Source of the DNA: Cytobacillus oceanisediminis | Lineage (GTDB): Bacteria > Bacillota > Bacilli > Bacillales > Cytobacillaceae | Assembly (NCBI RefSeq): GCF_003182355.1 | Contig: NZ_QGTW01000009.1 | Coordinates: 124,001 to 188,000 of the forward strand | Reading direction: 5' to 3' | DNA length: 64,000 nt | Shown: positions 54,727 to 62,925 of the stretch, piece by piece | Numbering within the stretch: position 1 is the stretch's first letter | Layout: each line of letters starts with the position of its first letter | Program-made: the position numbers and the translations under genes | Notes under the pieces: model-generated | What the model was told of the DNA's origin: nothing | Seen by the model: the letters and a program-made list of their open reading frames with translations, nothing else | The model's database searches: none

Positions 54727-54912
54727 TGTTGATTGGAGGAGAAGACGTGGAACCCTCGAAAATGCCTTCGCATTTTCTTCATGCAGTGCATATTCGAAGA
54801 AGCTAATCCAATATGTCCCGCGGGAGAGCGAAAAGGGAGACCACACAGACGCACACGCGCCGAGGAGCGTCAGACCGCCTGCGGAAAGCAAACATGGGAA
54901 TGGAAATCAACT
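54727..54912 (+). repeat. Dispersed Bacillus-type intergenic repeat, copy 1
   Basis: Bounded by CTGTTGATTGGAG and TGGAAATCAAC (inverted ends), with an internal CGCGGGAGAGCG...GGGAGACC...GCCGAGGAG...CCGCCTGCGGAAAGC core. Copies at 56766 and 62735 share ends and core. The left half also carries a CTCGAAAATGCC...GTGCATATTCGAAG segment that recurs alone at 56279. It makes a spurious upstream extension of the binding-protein reading frame. Confidence 0.75.
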
Positions 54913-54957
54913 AACAAGGTTAACAGAGCTATTAAAAATAAGGGGGAAATGTTCAAT

Positions 54958-56148
54958 ATGCCAGGAAAATGGGTCTTTTTAAGTGTAATATTTGCCTTAA
55001 TGATAAGCCTTTCAGCATGCAGTTCCTCGCAGCAGACAACAGCAAATGGAGAGAAAGCCGGTTCAAACGATGAGGGGACAGTCAATATAGGATACACGGG
55101 GCCTTTAAGCGGCCCAGCTGCCTTTTATGGAGAGCGTACACTGAATGGTGTAAAAATGGCAGCTGAAGAAATAAACGATGCGGGCGGATTTGAAGTTAAT
55201 GGAAAAAAATATAAACTGAATGTTGTATCGTTAGATGATAAATATTTGCCAAATGAAGCAGGCGCCAATGCCAAGAGGCTGATGCAGGAAAATAAGACTC
55301 CAATTATTTTCACACCTCACAGCGGCGGAGTTGCTGCTCTTCAGGTATTTAACCAGATGGAAAAATTCATTATTGGCGCATATACAAGTGAACCGCAGAT
55401 CACTGAAAATGGAAACAAATTAACCGTTCGAATTCCACCGCGATATGATGGTTATATTGAACCTTTCACCCAATATGCAATGGGAAAATTCGGAAAGAAG
55501 ATTGCCTTTCTTCCGACTGCATCACAATATGGAAAAGACTGGGCTGAAGAACTGCAGCCATATTGGGAGGAACAGGGCGGCAAAGTGGTCTACAATTCTT
55601 CGATTGACTTTGCAAAAGAAACAGATTTTTTCACAATTGTCACGAATGCGTTAAAAGAAAACCCTGATGTATTATTTATCGGCGGACCGTCTGAACCAAC
55701 CGCAAAAGTTGCAAAACAGGCAAGAGAACTTGGCTTCAAGGGCGGTTTCATTGTGATGGACCAGGCCAAATTTGATGAAATGAAGAAAGTGACAGACACA
55801 TATGATGTCCTAAACGGTGCAGTAGGGGTTATGCCGCTGGTTAATTCCGATAGCCCGGGGGTTCCAAATTTTGTTAAAAACTATAATGAGAAATATAATG
55901 TAGATCCGGGCTCCGAAGCTGGTTTAAATTATTTTGCAACTTATGCGTTTATTGAAGCGATGAAAGCTGCCGGCACAGCAGATGACCCTGAGAAAATCAT
56001 GGCACATATGCAGGACGGTTTGGATAATATGCCTGAAGACAAGAAGGTATATCTCATCCCGACGATTGATGAGCAAGGCGGATTTGATGCGGAATTGACT
56101 GTGGCAGCAATTGAGGATGGCAAAATTGTGCCTATAAAGGTAGAGTAA
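54958..56148 (+). CDS. ABC transporter substrate-binding lipoprotein (LivJ-like)
   Basis: 396-residue extracytoplasmic binding protein for the Liv-type importer. The signal peptide ends in LSAC with the lipidated cysteine at 21; the mature part begins after a Ser/Gln/Asn-rich linker with VNIGYTGPLSGPAAFYGERTLNGVKMAAEEI, the type 1 periplasmic-binding fold. ATG 54958 is chosen because it gives a standard signal peptide with AGGGGG upstream; ATG 54949 is an alternative, while the longer open frame runs through a repeat. The spacing from livF (about 330 bp) suggests a separate or boosted transcript. Confidence 0.92.
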   Translation: MPGKWVFLSVIFALMISLSACSSSQQTTANGEKAGSNDEGTVNIGYTGPLSGPAAFYGERTLNGVKMAAEEINDAGGFEVNGKKYKLNVVSLDDKYLPNEAGANAKRLMQENKTPIIFTPHSGGVAALQVFNQMEKFIIGAYTSEPQITENGNKLTVRIPPRYDGYIEPFTQYAMGKFGKKIAFLPTASQYGKDWAEELQPYWEEQGGKVVYNSSIDFAKETDFFTIVTNALKENPDVLFIGGPSEPTAKVAKQARELGFKGGFIVMDQAKFDEMKKVTDTYDVLNGAVGVMPLVNSDSPGVPNFVKNYNEKYNVDPGSEAGLNYFATYAFIEAMKAAGTADDPEKIMAHMQDGLDNMPEDKKVYLIPTIDEQGGFDAELTVAAIEDGKIVPIKVE

Positions 56149-56205
56149 GAGCAGTCCTTATAGTCAATTGGCTGACCTCCTATAAATGCAGAAAGAATAG
56201 AAGAT

Positions 56206-56238
56206 AGAAGCTGGTATATATGCCAGCTTCTTTTTTTC
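56206..56238 (+). terminator. Terminator of the ABC importer operon
   Basis: AGAAGCTGG, loop TATATATG, CCAGCTTCT, then seven T. Starts 57 nt after the stop codon. Confidence 0.9.
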
Positions 56239-56278
56239 AGGCTTTGTTAAAGGTCAATATTGGTATTGGCATTCTGTT

Positions 56279-56345
56279 AAAATTGGAACGGAAGGAGCGA
56301 GACTTCTCGAAAATGCCCCATTTCCTTCGTGCGGTGCAAATTCAC
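56279..56345 (+). repeat. Partial copy of the dispersed repeat
   Basis: TCTCGAAAATGCC...TTCCTTCGTGCGGTGCAAATTC matches the left half of the repeat at 54727 (CCTCGAAAATGCC...TTCTTCATGCAGTGCATATTC). Confidence 0.55.
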
Positions 56346-56388
56346 TGATGCTTACTCAATGTCCTGGGTCCTCTTAATAGGTTTACCT

Positions 56389-56634
56389 TATAACTTAAAG
56401 GAATAATGATTATAAATTATATGTATTTCATTTATGGATAAATCTCATTATATAATAAACTACAACAAGGATTATGTGATCCCTGATCCGCTGGATAGCA
56501 GAGTGGTTCCGGCTGTAAGGAATGCTGATGTTAAGGCAGACCAGTTAACAGGTGCAGCGAGTATCGAGATCCTGAAGAGTCCTGCATTAAGCCAATAGAC
56601 CGAATTTTTGACTGAGGAGGCATGTTCAAAATGT
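56389..56634 (+). pseudogene. Deletion remnant of a second malic enzyme gene with its promoter
   Basis: 56389-56467 matches the promoter region of the malic enzyme at 16130-16208 (shared TTATATGTATTTCATTTAT and ATTATATAATAAACTACAAC). Directly joined to it, 56470-56598 encodes DYVIPDPLDSRVVPAVRNAD... ending ILKSPALSQ and a stop, the last 42 residues of malic enzyme. The homology continues past the stop (ACCGAA..TT..GAGGAGGCATGTT). About 1.1 kb of coding sequence between promoter and tail is missing. Substitutions show that it is not a recent copy. Confidence 0.88.
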
Positions 56635-56765
56635 CAAATTCATAGTATCAGAATTAAAAGCTGCTGGTTTTGCCATTGGAAATGAATAATCACTTTCGTC
56701 ACTCTAAATTAAGGGCTATTTTCAAAGGGCCTTCTCTTTAAGCCGGCTAACTAGTTTAACCACTG

Positions 56766-56890
56766 AGTTGATTGAAGCGGAGGGTACTTAACTCCTGCCG
56801 GAAGTGAGGGAGTAGGAGACCCGCAGGCGAAGCCGAGGAGGCTCTCATTCCTCCCCGCGGAAAGCAGGAACCCGCAGCCGGAAATCAACG
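56766..56890 (+). repeat. Dispersed Bacillus-type intergenic repeat, copy 2
   Basis: GTTGATTGAAGCGGAGG ... GGAGACCCGCAGGCGAAGCCG ... CCCGCGGAAAGCAGGAACCC ... CCGGAAATCAAC. Same ends and core as copies at 54727 and 62735, with the GAGACCC-(G/C-rich)-GCCGAGGAGGCTC block well kept. Confidence 0.75.
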
Positions 56891-56959
56891 GATAACATTA
56901 TAAACATCATCTATCTTAAGAAAAGAGCCAAATTAATTTAAAAAGGGAGATTAGTATCG

Positions 56960-57256
56960 ATGAAAGTATACGAAGTAATTGAAACGAAGGAAATGTTCCA
57001 TGGTGAAGTCATTGAAGACTATTACATTATTTATGAGCAGACAGAAAACAAAATCTTTGCCAATCGAAATAACCATTTATTTCAGCAGGAAAGATTTGTA
57101 GAAAAGACAGTCAATGTTTTTAAAGGCAATCCTCATTCAACATTAAAAAAAATAAAAGCCTATCCTATTCACCGGCTGGCGCTGGGGGATATTCGCGAAA
57201 CGATAGGAAAAGACTTTCCGGGTCTCTTTAAGAACTTGAACAGATCACTTGCCTGA
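56960..57256 (+). CDS. Hypothetical protein (98 aa)
   Basis: 98-residue soluble protein from ATG 56960 (AAAGGGAG about 13 nt upstream, rather far). Begins MKVYEVIETKEMFHGEVIED, with alternating beta-type segments and a basic C-terminal helix, no signal or membrane segment. It has its own terminator, which supports a real gene. I recognise no family. Confidence 0.65.
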   Translation: MKVYEVIETKEMFHGEVIEDYYIIYEQTENKIFANRNNHLFQQERFVEKTVNVFKGNPHSTLKKIKAYPIHRLALGDIRETIGKDFPGLFKNLNRSLA

Positions 57257-57269
57257 GAAATGATTTTGA

Positions 57270-57302
57270 GGCAGTCTCTTTATAATGGAGGCTGTCTTTT
57301 TT
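57270..57302 (+). terminator. Terminator after the 98-aa gene
   Basis: GGCAGTCTC and GAGGCTGTC pair over 9 bp (two G-U), then TTTTTT. Confidence 0.7.
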
Positions 57303-57462
57303 ATGGATGCTCTTCCATTTTTGCTGACCAAACCATAATGGATAAACAGCCAATTTATTTGTATGATAGTATAACGTTCTGGTGTAATAAAATAATAAGC
57401 CTGGTTTTCAATAATCAGATTAGGGAATAATCCAGAAGTTATCACAATAGAGGGGTGGAGAA

Positions 57463-58413
57463 ATGATTCAGTTTGACCATGTGTCAAAAAAGTATCCAGA
57501 TGGAACCAATGCTGTTAATTCCATCAACTTACATATAAAAGCAGGAGAGTTTTTCGTTATTATAGGGCCGAGCGGGTCTGGAAAAACAACCCTGCTAAAA
57601 ATGATTAATAGACTAATTCCTTTATCAGAAGGAACAATATCCATTAATGGCAAAAGGATAAGTGATTATGATATTCATGAATTGCGCTGGGATATTGGCT
57701 ATGTCCTTCAGCAGATTGCCCTTTTCCCCCACATGACGATCGGGGAAAATATTGCAATCGTCCCGGAACTAAAGAACTGGGAACAGGATAAAATCAAGAA
57801 ACGGATTGATGAGTTATTGGAAATGGTAGGGTTGGAGCCGGAAATTTACCGCAGCCGCAAACCGCATGAACTCTCCGGGGGACAGCAGCAGCGAGTAGGC
57901 GTAACTAGAGCACTTGCAGCCAATCCGCCCATCATCTTGATGGACGAGCCTTTTAGTGCGCTGGATCCCCTTAGCAGGGAAAAGCTTCAGGACGATCTTC
58001 TCCACCTTCAGCAAAAAATAAAGAAAACCATTGTCTTTGTCACGCATGATATGAAGGAAGCTTTAAAGCTTGGCGACCGCATTTGCGTCATGAAGAATGG
58101 AGAAATCGTTCAAGTGGGCACACCGGATGATCTGCTTGCAAATCCGGAGAATGAATTTGTCCGTCAATTCGTAGGGGATAAGCATGAACCAGTGTTTAGA
58201 GAGTTCAATCTGCAAAATCTGATCGTTCCCATTTTAGAAGAAAGAGAGACTGAGGCAACGATTTCTGCATCAGCTTCTTTGAATGAAACCCTTGAGCTGC
58301 TTACCCATCATGACCAGCTCGCTGTTGAAGAGAACGGAGCGATTATCGGAATGGTCAACAGACAGTCCGTCATTCGCCAGCTTGCAGGCACAATGCAGAA
58401 AGAGGTGAGATAA
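57463..58413 (+). CDS. Osmoprotectant ABC transporter ATP-binding protein (OpuFA/OpuCA-like)
   Basis: 316-residue ATPase of the quaternary-amine/glycine betaine uptake family: Walker A GPSGSGKTT, signature LSGGQQQR, Walker B IILMDEPFSALDP. After about residue 240 a short CBS-like stretch (LNETLELLTHHDQLAVEENG) remains, where OpuCA has two CBS domains. RBS AGAGGGGTGG. Its stop overlaps the ATG of the permease gene (TAATG). A weak promoter candidate TGGATA-N17-TATGAT lies at 57339-57367. Confidence 0.9.
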   Translation: MIQFDHVSKKYPDGTNAVNSINLHIKAGEFFVIIGPSGSGKTTLLKMINRLIPLSEGTISINGKRISDYDIHELRWDIGYVLQQIALFPHMTIGENIAIVPELKNWEQDKIKKRIDELLEMVGLEPEIYRSRKPHELSGGQQQRVGVTRALAANPPIILMDEPFSALDPLSREKLQDDLLHLQQKIKKTIVFVTHDMKEALKLGDRICVMKNGEIVQVGTPDDLLANPENEFVRQFVGDKHEPVFREFNLQNLIVPILEERETEATISASASLNETLELLTHHDQLAVEENGAIIGMVNRQSVIRQLAGTMQKEVR

Positions 58414-59930
58414 TGAACACCTTCAGTTCTGTTTTCAATGAAAGGATAGGTCAGCTTTTAAGTGTGCTTGTTGAGCATATCCAGATTTCCGTTATCTCTT
58501 TATTTTTTGCGGTTCTTATTGCGATTCCGCTGGGGATCTATCTGACAAAAAAGGAAAAAATCGCAGAAGGGATCATTGGGGTAACAGCCGTATTGCAGAC
58601 CGTTCCCTCATTAGCTTTGCTGGGCCTCCTGATTCCCTTATTCGGGATAGGCAAAGTGCCGGCCATTATTGCATTAGTCGTATACGCACTTCTGCCAATT
58701 CTGAGAAATACATATACAGGCATTAAGGAAGTGGATGATTCCATCATCGAAGCGGCAAAAGCCATGGGCATGAACAGGCGAAAAAGGCTCATGAAGGTAG
58801 AGCTTCCACTGGCCATGCCGGTCATTATGGCTGGGATCCGGACAGCGATGGTTTTAATTATTGGAACAGCCACTCTTGCCGCTTTAATTGGAGCTGGAGG
58901 CTTAGGAGAGCTTATTCTGCTTGGGATTGACCGGAATAACACAGCTCTTATCGTTCTTGGAGCGATTCCGGCAGCCATATTGGCCATCTTCTTTGATATG
59001 CTGCTGCGCCGATTTGAGCATATGTCGTTTAAAAGGTCGCTCACTGCATTGGGTGTATTTATCGCAGCGATGATTTTGGTTATGGCTATACCTTTACTGA
59101 CAAAAGAGTCTGAAGAGGACATCGTAATTGGCGGAAAACTTGGTTCAGAACCGGAAATTCTTATAAATATGTACAAACTTCTGATTGAACATGAGACAGA
59201 TCTTAACGTGGAATTGCAGCCTGGATTAGGAAAAACTTCGTTTGTCTTTAATGCTCTTAAGTCAGGAAACATCGATGTGTATCCAGAATTTACGGGAACA
59301 GCCATAGCTGAATTTTTAAAAGAAACGGCCGTAAGCACGAATCGTAAAGAGGTTTATGAGCAGGCAAGAAAGGGGATGCAGGAACAGTTTGATATGAGGC
59401 TGCTAAAACCAATGGCCTTTAATAACACCTATGCATTGGCAGTACCTGATCAATTGGCCAGTGAGTTTCAGCTTCAAACTATTTCGGATCTCCAGGCTGT
59501 TGAGCAAAATATTAAAGCTGGCTTTACACTTGAATTCTCCGATCGGGAAGACGGATATCGAGGCATTCAAAAACTTTATGGCCTTGATTTTCCAACCGTT
59601 CTGACTATGGAACCGAAGCTTCGGTATGGTGCAATTGAAAAAGGAGAAATCAACCTGGTGGACGCATACTCCACCGATAGTGAAATCGCAAGATATAACC
59701 TCACTGTATTAGAGGATGATAAAAATCTTTTTCCGCCATATCAAGGTGCACCTATGGTAAGAGAAGAAACCGCTGAAAATTATCCGGAAGTGGTTAAAGC
59801 CTTAAATCGGCTGGGAGGGAAAATAAGCGATGACGAAATGCGTGATATGAACTATAAAGTTAATGTTGATGGGGCAAGTCCTGAGGAAACAGCCAGAGAG
59901 TATTTAGAGAAAGAAGGATTGCTTAAATAA
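58413..59930 (+). CDS. Fused permease/substrate-binding protein of osmoprotectant ABC importer (OpuFB-like)
   Basis: 505-residue two-part protein. Residues 1-215 form the permease (VLQTVPSLALLGLLIPLFGIGKVPAI, EAAKAMGMNRRKRLMKVELPLAMPVIMAG, GAGGLGELI). After another helix (about 215-235) residues 240-505 form the OpuAC/OpuBC-type binding domain (IVIGGKLGSEPEILINMYKLLIE, YPEFTGTAIAEFL). The fusion matches the OpuF system of Bacillus, which imports glycine betaine and related osmoprotectants. Ligand inferred only from family. Terminator follows. Confidence 0.92.
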   Translation: MNTFSSVFNERIGQLLSVLVEHIQISVISLFFAVLIAIPLGIYLTKKEKIAEGIIGVTAVLQTVPSLALLGLLIPLFGIGKVPAIIALVVYALLPILRNTYTGIKEVDDSIIEAAKAMGMNRRKRLMKVELPLAMPVIMAGIRTAMVLIIGTATLAALIGAGGLGELILLGIDRNNTALIVLGAIPAAILAIFFDMLLRRFEHMSFKRSLTALGVFIAAMILVMAIPLLTKESEEDIVIGGKLGSEPEILINMYKLLIEHETDLNVELQPGLGKTSFVFNALKSGNIDVYPEFTGTAIAEFLKETAVSTNRKEVYEQARKGMQEQFDMRLLKPMAFNNTYALAVPDQLASEFQLQTISDLQAVEQNIKAGFTLEFSDREDGYRGIQKLYGLDFPTVLTMEPKLRYGAIEKGEINLVDAYSTDSEIARYNLTVLEDDKNLFPPYQGAPMVREETAENYPEVVKALNRLGGKISDDEMRDMNYKVNVDGASPEETAREYLEKEGLLK

Positions 59931-59938
59931 GAATGAAG

Positions 59939-59975
59939 AAAACCGTTCGGAAGAAATTTTCCTGACGGTTTTTTA
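59939..59975 (+). terminator. Terminator of the OpuF-like operon
   Basis: AAACCGT-TC-GGAA...TTCC-TG-ACGGTTT with T run, 10 nt after the stop. Confidence 0.88.
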
Positions 59976-60156
59976 TTATTTATTGATTGGTATCCCCTTC
60001 TAGGAAATGAGTAATTATTAATAGAGTGTAGCCCATGATTCTGGCAGCAGATGCTCATATTTAAGGGTTGGTAAATTGTCGGCATTAAAATATCGCCCAA
60101 AACATACATTCTTCTTAATCATGTTTAGATTTTTAAGAGTATGAGGAGAGGGTGCC

Positions 60157-60504
60157 GTGAACTTCGAAATGCAGAAAGCGAATCTGCTGGCTGAGAATAT
60201 AAATGATTTTATTAATTTTGTTGAAAAAAATCTTGATAACAATATCTTCAACTTGGATAAGAATAAATTGTATCAAATAAAACTTATTATAGAGGATTAT
60301 AAGTTTCATATACTTGCAGCTGAACTTTTAAGAATTAACCGGTTTACTTGGGATGAAAAGTACACTCATTTATTGGTTGATCGATTTAGAAAAGGATTGA
60401 GCATTATCGATGAATTTATAGAAAGAAACTACCATGACTTATTCATGGTGACCGGGAGAGTATATACTTTAAAAAACCTTAGCTCATCCTTTAAAGAGTT
60501 TTAA
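60157..60504 (+). CDS. Hypothetical protein (115 aa)
   Basis: 115-residue mostly helical soluble protein from GTG 60157 with GGAGAGGG upstream: MNFEMQKANLLAENINDFIN, then FVEKNLDNNIF and a RFRKGLSIIDEFIERNYHDL helix. No motif, signal or membrane segment. Ribosome binding site, composition and a strong downstream terminator support expression. Family not recognised. Confidence 0.65.
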   Translation: MNFEMQKANLLAENINDFINFVEKNLDNNIFNLDKNKLYQIKLIIEDYKFHILAAELLRINRFTWDEKYTHLLVDRFRKGLSIIDEFIERNYHDLFMVTGRVYTLKNLSSSFKEF

Positions 60505-60541
60505 GAAAGAGCAAAAGCAGCAAAACATACAGTCGCTTACT

Positions 60542-60580
60542 AAAAATAGATCAGCCAACTCATGAGGCTGATCTATTTTT
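60542..60580. terminator. Bidirectional terminator
   Basis: AAAAATAGATCAGCC (60542-60556) and GGCTGATCTATTTTT (60566-60580): perfect 15-bp stem with T runs on both strands, between the convergent 115-aa gene and the GH18 gene. Confidence 0.92.
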
Positions 60581-60599
60581 AATGGACAAAAACCAGTAA

Positions 60600-60690
60600 G
60601 GGCCTCCATAGCGTTATTGAGGGCCAAAAAACGACCAGATAGTTAAAGAAAAGTCCTTCATAGCATCTTGAGGGCCAAAAACCACTCAAA
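60600..60690. repeat. Short tandem repeat, two units
   Basis: Two imperfect units, 60601-60637 (CTCCATAGCGTTATTGAGGG then CCAAAAA) and 60654-60688 (CTTCATAGCATCTTGAGGG then CCAAAAA), about 52 bp apart, downstream of the GH18 gene. The CCAAAAACCA motif also occurs at 60586. Confidence 0.6.
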
Positions 60691-60732
60691 AGGGGGTAAA
60701 AAACATTTTCATAAAGTACTTTTTCTAAACAA

Positions 60733-62424
60733 TCATTGTTCTAATCCATGTTTTCTAACCACTGCTTCATTTTCTAACATATCCCATATGCTTTCGTCTT
60801 CCATTCCCAGTCTCCAGAGCGCCAAACCTCTTATGCCAAGACGATGTGCAAGCTCAGCCTTCGCTTTAATACTTTCCCGGTTTTCAAACCAAACTTCATG
60901 ATTGACCCCGTTTGCATCGGTGTAGGCGAACATTGGGGTTTGCGTTTCTTCATCAAAAATGATTTCTTTATTATATTGCTCCGCCAGTGCCATCGCACGA
61001 TCAAATGATGCATAGGCTGCACGGCCTGTTTCAAGATTAAAATCAAACCCGAATACAGATACAGCTGCAACGATTTTTTCTTTTGGCATTACGGTCATCG
61101 CATACCGCAGGACTCTCTCCATTCGCCCGATGGACACAACCGGTCCCGGGCCGCTTCCAGGCCAGCCATGCTCATTATAAAGCATAATAACAAATTGATC
61201 AGTAGGCTGATGAAGATTTGGATAATCAAATGGTTTTGCAAAAACGCTCGGATCCTCTGGTCCAGTTTTAGATGGTACAGCAGTTGAGAAGAAATATCCC
61301 CGTTCATCAAAAACGCGCCCGATTACTCTATATAGCTGGGTTAAACGATCTCGATCCTCTTCGAATACATCCTCAATATCAATATCAACCCCGTCCAAGC
61401 CATATCTTTCAACTAACCTGGCTAAATTTAAAGCAAAAGCATTCATGTTCTGTTCAGAGGAAACCAATTCATGAACAACCTGCTTTGCAAGTTCCACGCC
61501 TTCTTCATATAAAAGGTTATGAACGGTAGCAAGCATTTTTACATTATTGCGATGGCCGATTCGGACGAGCTGCCGAACTTCTTCATCCGTGAATTCCCCA
61601 AACTTCTCAATGGTTGTTGGATTATCTTTGCTGATTCTAAATAAGAATAATCCATTTTGCGAGATATTCGCTGTGTTTGCCACAAAGGATTCATAAGAAC
61701 TTGGCAATGTAGGGCCTTCTGATAATGTATAATAACCTAAAATTTGTAAAGTCGGCACAGAACCATCAAATGCTCTTAAGGTGGATACAGTCTTGGAAAT
61801 CCATCCGGGATCTCCATTGAATAAAGCAACTTTATACCAATCTCCCTGAACACCAATTAGCGGAAGCCTTGCTCCACGATCCATCTGGGCGATTGTATTA
61901 AAAGCAGTGCCTGGCCGCTGCCGGATGTTTGCATTATCTGCGTTGACGACCACATCAGAGTATACCGGGATCCTGAGTCTTTGCCCGATTGACAGATCGG
62001 GGCTTTCTAAATTATTCAAAACCATAATGCTCTCGGCAGTTGTATTATATCTTCGGGCTATTTCATAGAGAGAATCTCCCGCCTTCACCACATATTCTGT
62101 TTGTCTTTCCTCATCATTTTTTACTTTTGGAATAACGAAATGTTCTCCAATATAAACGAAATTGGACTGCAATTGATTCGCTTTTCTTAGTTCTTCGATG
62201 GAAACACCAAATTTAGCTGCAATTGTGGATAAGCTGTCTCCAGGCTGAACCATATAAGTATTTCGCTGATTGTGAACTGGAACCGCCAATGACTGGCCGA
62301 TATAAATCGTATTTGTCGGTAGGCGATTAGCATATTTAATACCATCAACATTTGTTTTGTATTTTCGCGCTATTGTATATAACGAATCTCGGGGCTGAAC
62401 GATATAACGATCATACATTCGCAT
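60733..62424 (-). CDS. LysM/SH3b/GH18 spore-peptidoglycan glycosylase (SleL/YaaH-like)
   Basis: 563-residue secreted or coat-associated enzyme. Three LysM peptidoglycan-binding domains come first (about 6-50, 57-101, 111-155: DSLYTIARKYKTNVDGIKYAN, GDSLSTIAAKFGVSIEELRKAN, GDSLYEIARRYNTTAESIM). A bacterial SH3 domain follows (about 157-220, DNANIRQRPG...GDWYKV), then a GH18 catalytic domain with DGVDIDIE carrying the acid/base glutamate. There is no signal peptide, as in spore YaaH/SleL, which act on cortex during germination. ATG 62424 (GGGAGATG upstream) is used rather than GTG 62427. The SH3 insert is an extra compared with typical SleL. Confidence 0.9.
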   Translation of the reverse strand: MRMYDRYIVQPRDSLYTIARKYKTNVDGIKYANRLPTNTIYIGQSLAVPVHNQRNTYMVQPGDSLSTIAAKFGVSIEELRKANQLQSNFVYIGEHFVIPKVKNDEERQTEYVVKAGDSLYEIARRYNTTAESIMVLNNLESPDLSIGQRLRIPVYSDVVVNADNANIRQRPGTAFNTIAQMDRGARLPLIGVQGDWYKVALFNGDPGWISKTVSTLRAFDGSVPTLQILGYYTLSEGPTLPSSYESFVANTANISQNGLFLFRISKDNPTTIEKFGEFTDEEVRQLVRIGHRNNVKMLATVHNLLYEEGVELAKQVVHELVSSEQNMNAFALNLARLVERYGLDGVDIDIEDVFEEDRDRLTQLYRVIGRVFDERGYFFSTAVPSKTGPEDPSVFAKPFDYPNLHQPTDQFVIMLYNEHGWPGSGPGPVVSIGRMERVLRYAMTVMPKEKIVAAVSVFGFDFNLETGRAAYASFDRAMALAEQYNKEIIFDEETQTPMFAYTDANGVNHEVWFENRESIKAKAELAHRLGIRGLALWRLGMEDESIWDMLENEAVVRKHGLEQ

Positions 62425-62427
62425 CAC

Positions 62428-62734
62428 ATCTCCCTCACCAATGCATCTATATCTATATATGCATGGAGGTCGGATTTTTGACAGTTATTTTTAGGGGGGA
62501 TGGCTGGCTTTCTGCTAGAGGGGGAGAGTGTGTTGGGCTCATTCTTGTTCAAATTATTTTTGCATAAGAAATATAGCATATCTCTTTTTAGTTTAAAATG
62601 GCTTATAATAAATAAAGTTTATTTTGTTAACTTAACTTTTTGACATGGCTTAGGGAGTCGGACTGCAAAATTGGCCAAAAAGCTTGTTCTAAATACCTAA
62701 CTGTGTAAAAGCATATTGTTTAATCTTATCACCC
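62428..62734. other. Divergent spacer, GH18 gene side
   Basis: About 300 bp before the repeat. AT-rich. ATCTATATCTATATATGCATG at 62445-62465 is a simple AT repeat. No sure promoter seen. Confidence 0.4.
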
Positions 62735-62866
62735 TGTTGATTGGAGAGGAGGGGCACGAGACTGCAGCGGGAGGAGCAAGTCAAAGGGAGACCCTACAGG
62801 CGCAATTAGCCGAGGTGGCTCCCGGGCCGCCCGCGGTTCGCTGAGCGACTGGAGTGGAAATCAACA
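62735..62866 (+). repeat. Dispersed Bacillus-type intergenic repeat, copy 3
   Basis: CTGTTGATT...AAATCAACAG ends, with GAGACTGCAGCGGGAGGAGCA, GGGAGACCCTACAGGCGC, GCCGAGGTGGCTC and CCGCCCGCGGTTCGC blocks, matching copies 1 and 2 in order and orientation. It ends 59 bp before the next gene. Confidence 0.78.
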
Positions 62867-62925
62867 GGCCAGATTAGCAGAGCCAAATTTTAAATAAAAT
62901 AACTTATAAAACAGGAGAAGAACTA

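Noticed and set aside
54733..54957. 75-residue N-terminal extension of the Liv binding protein
   Set aside because: It translates a dispersed repeat and would bury the lipoprotein signal peptide; the start at 54958 explains the protein.
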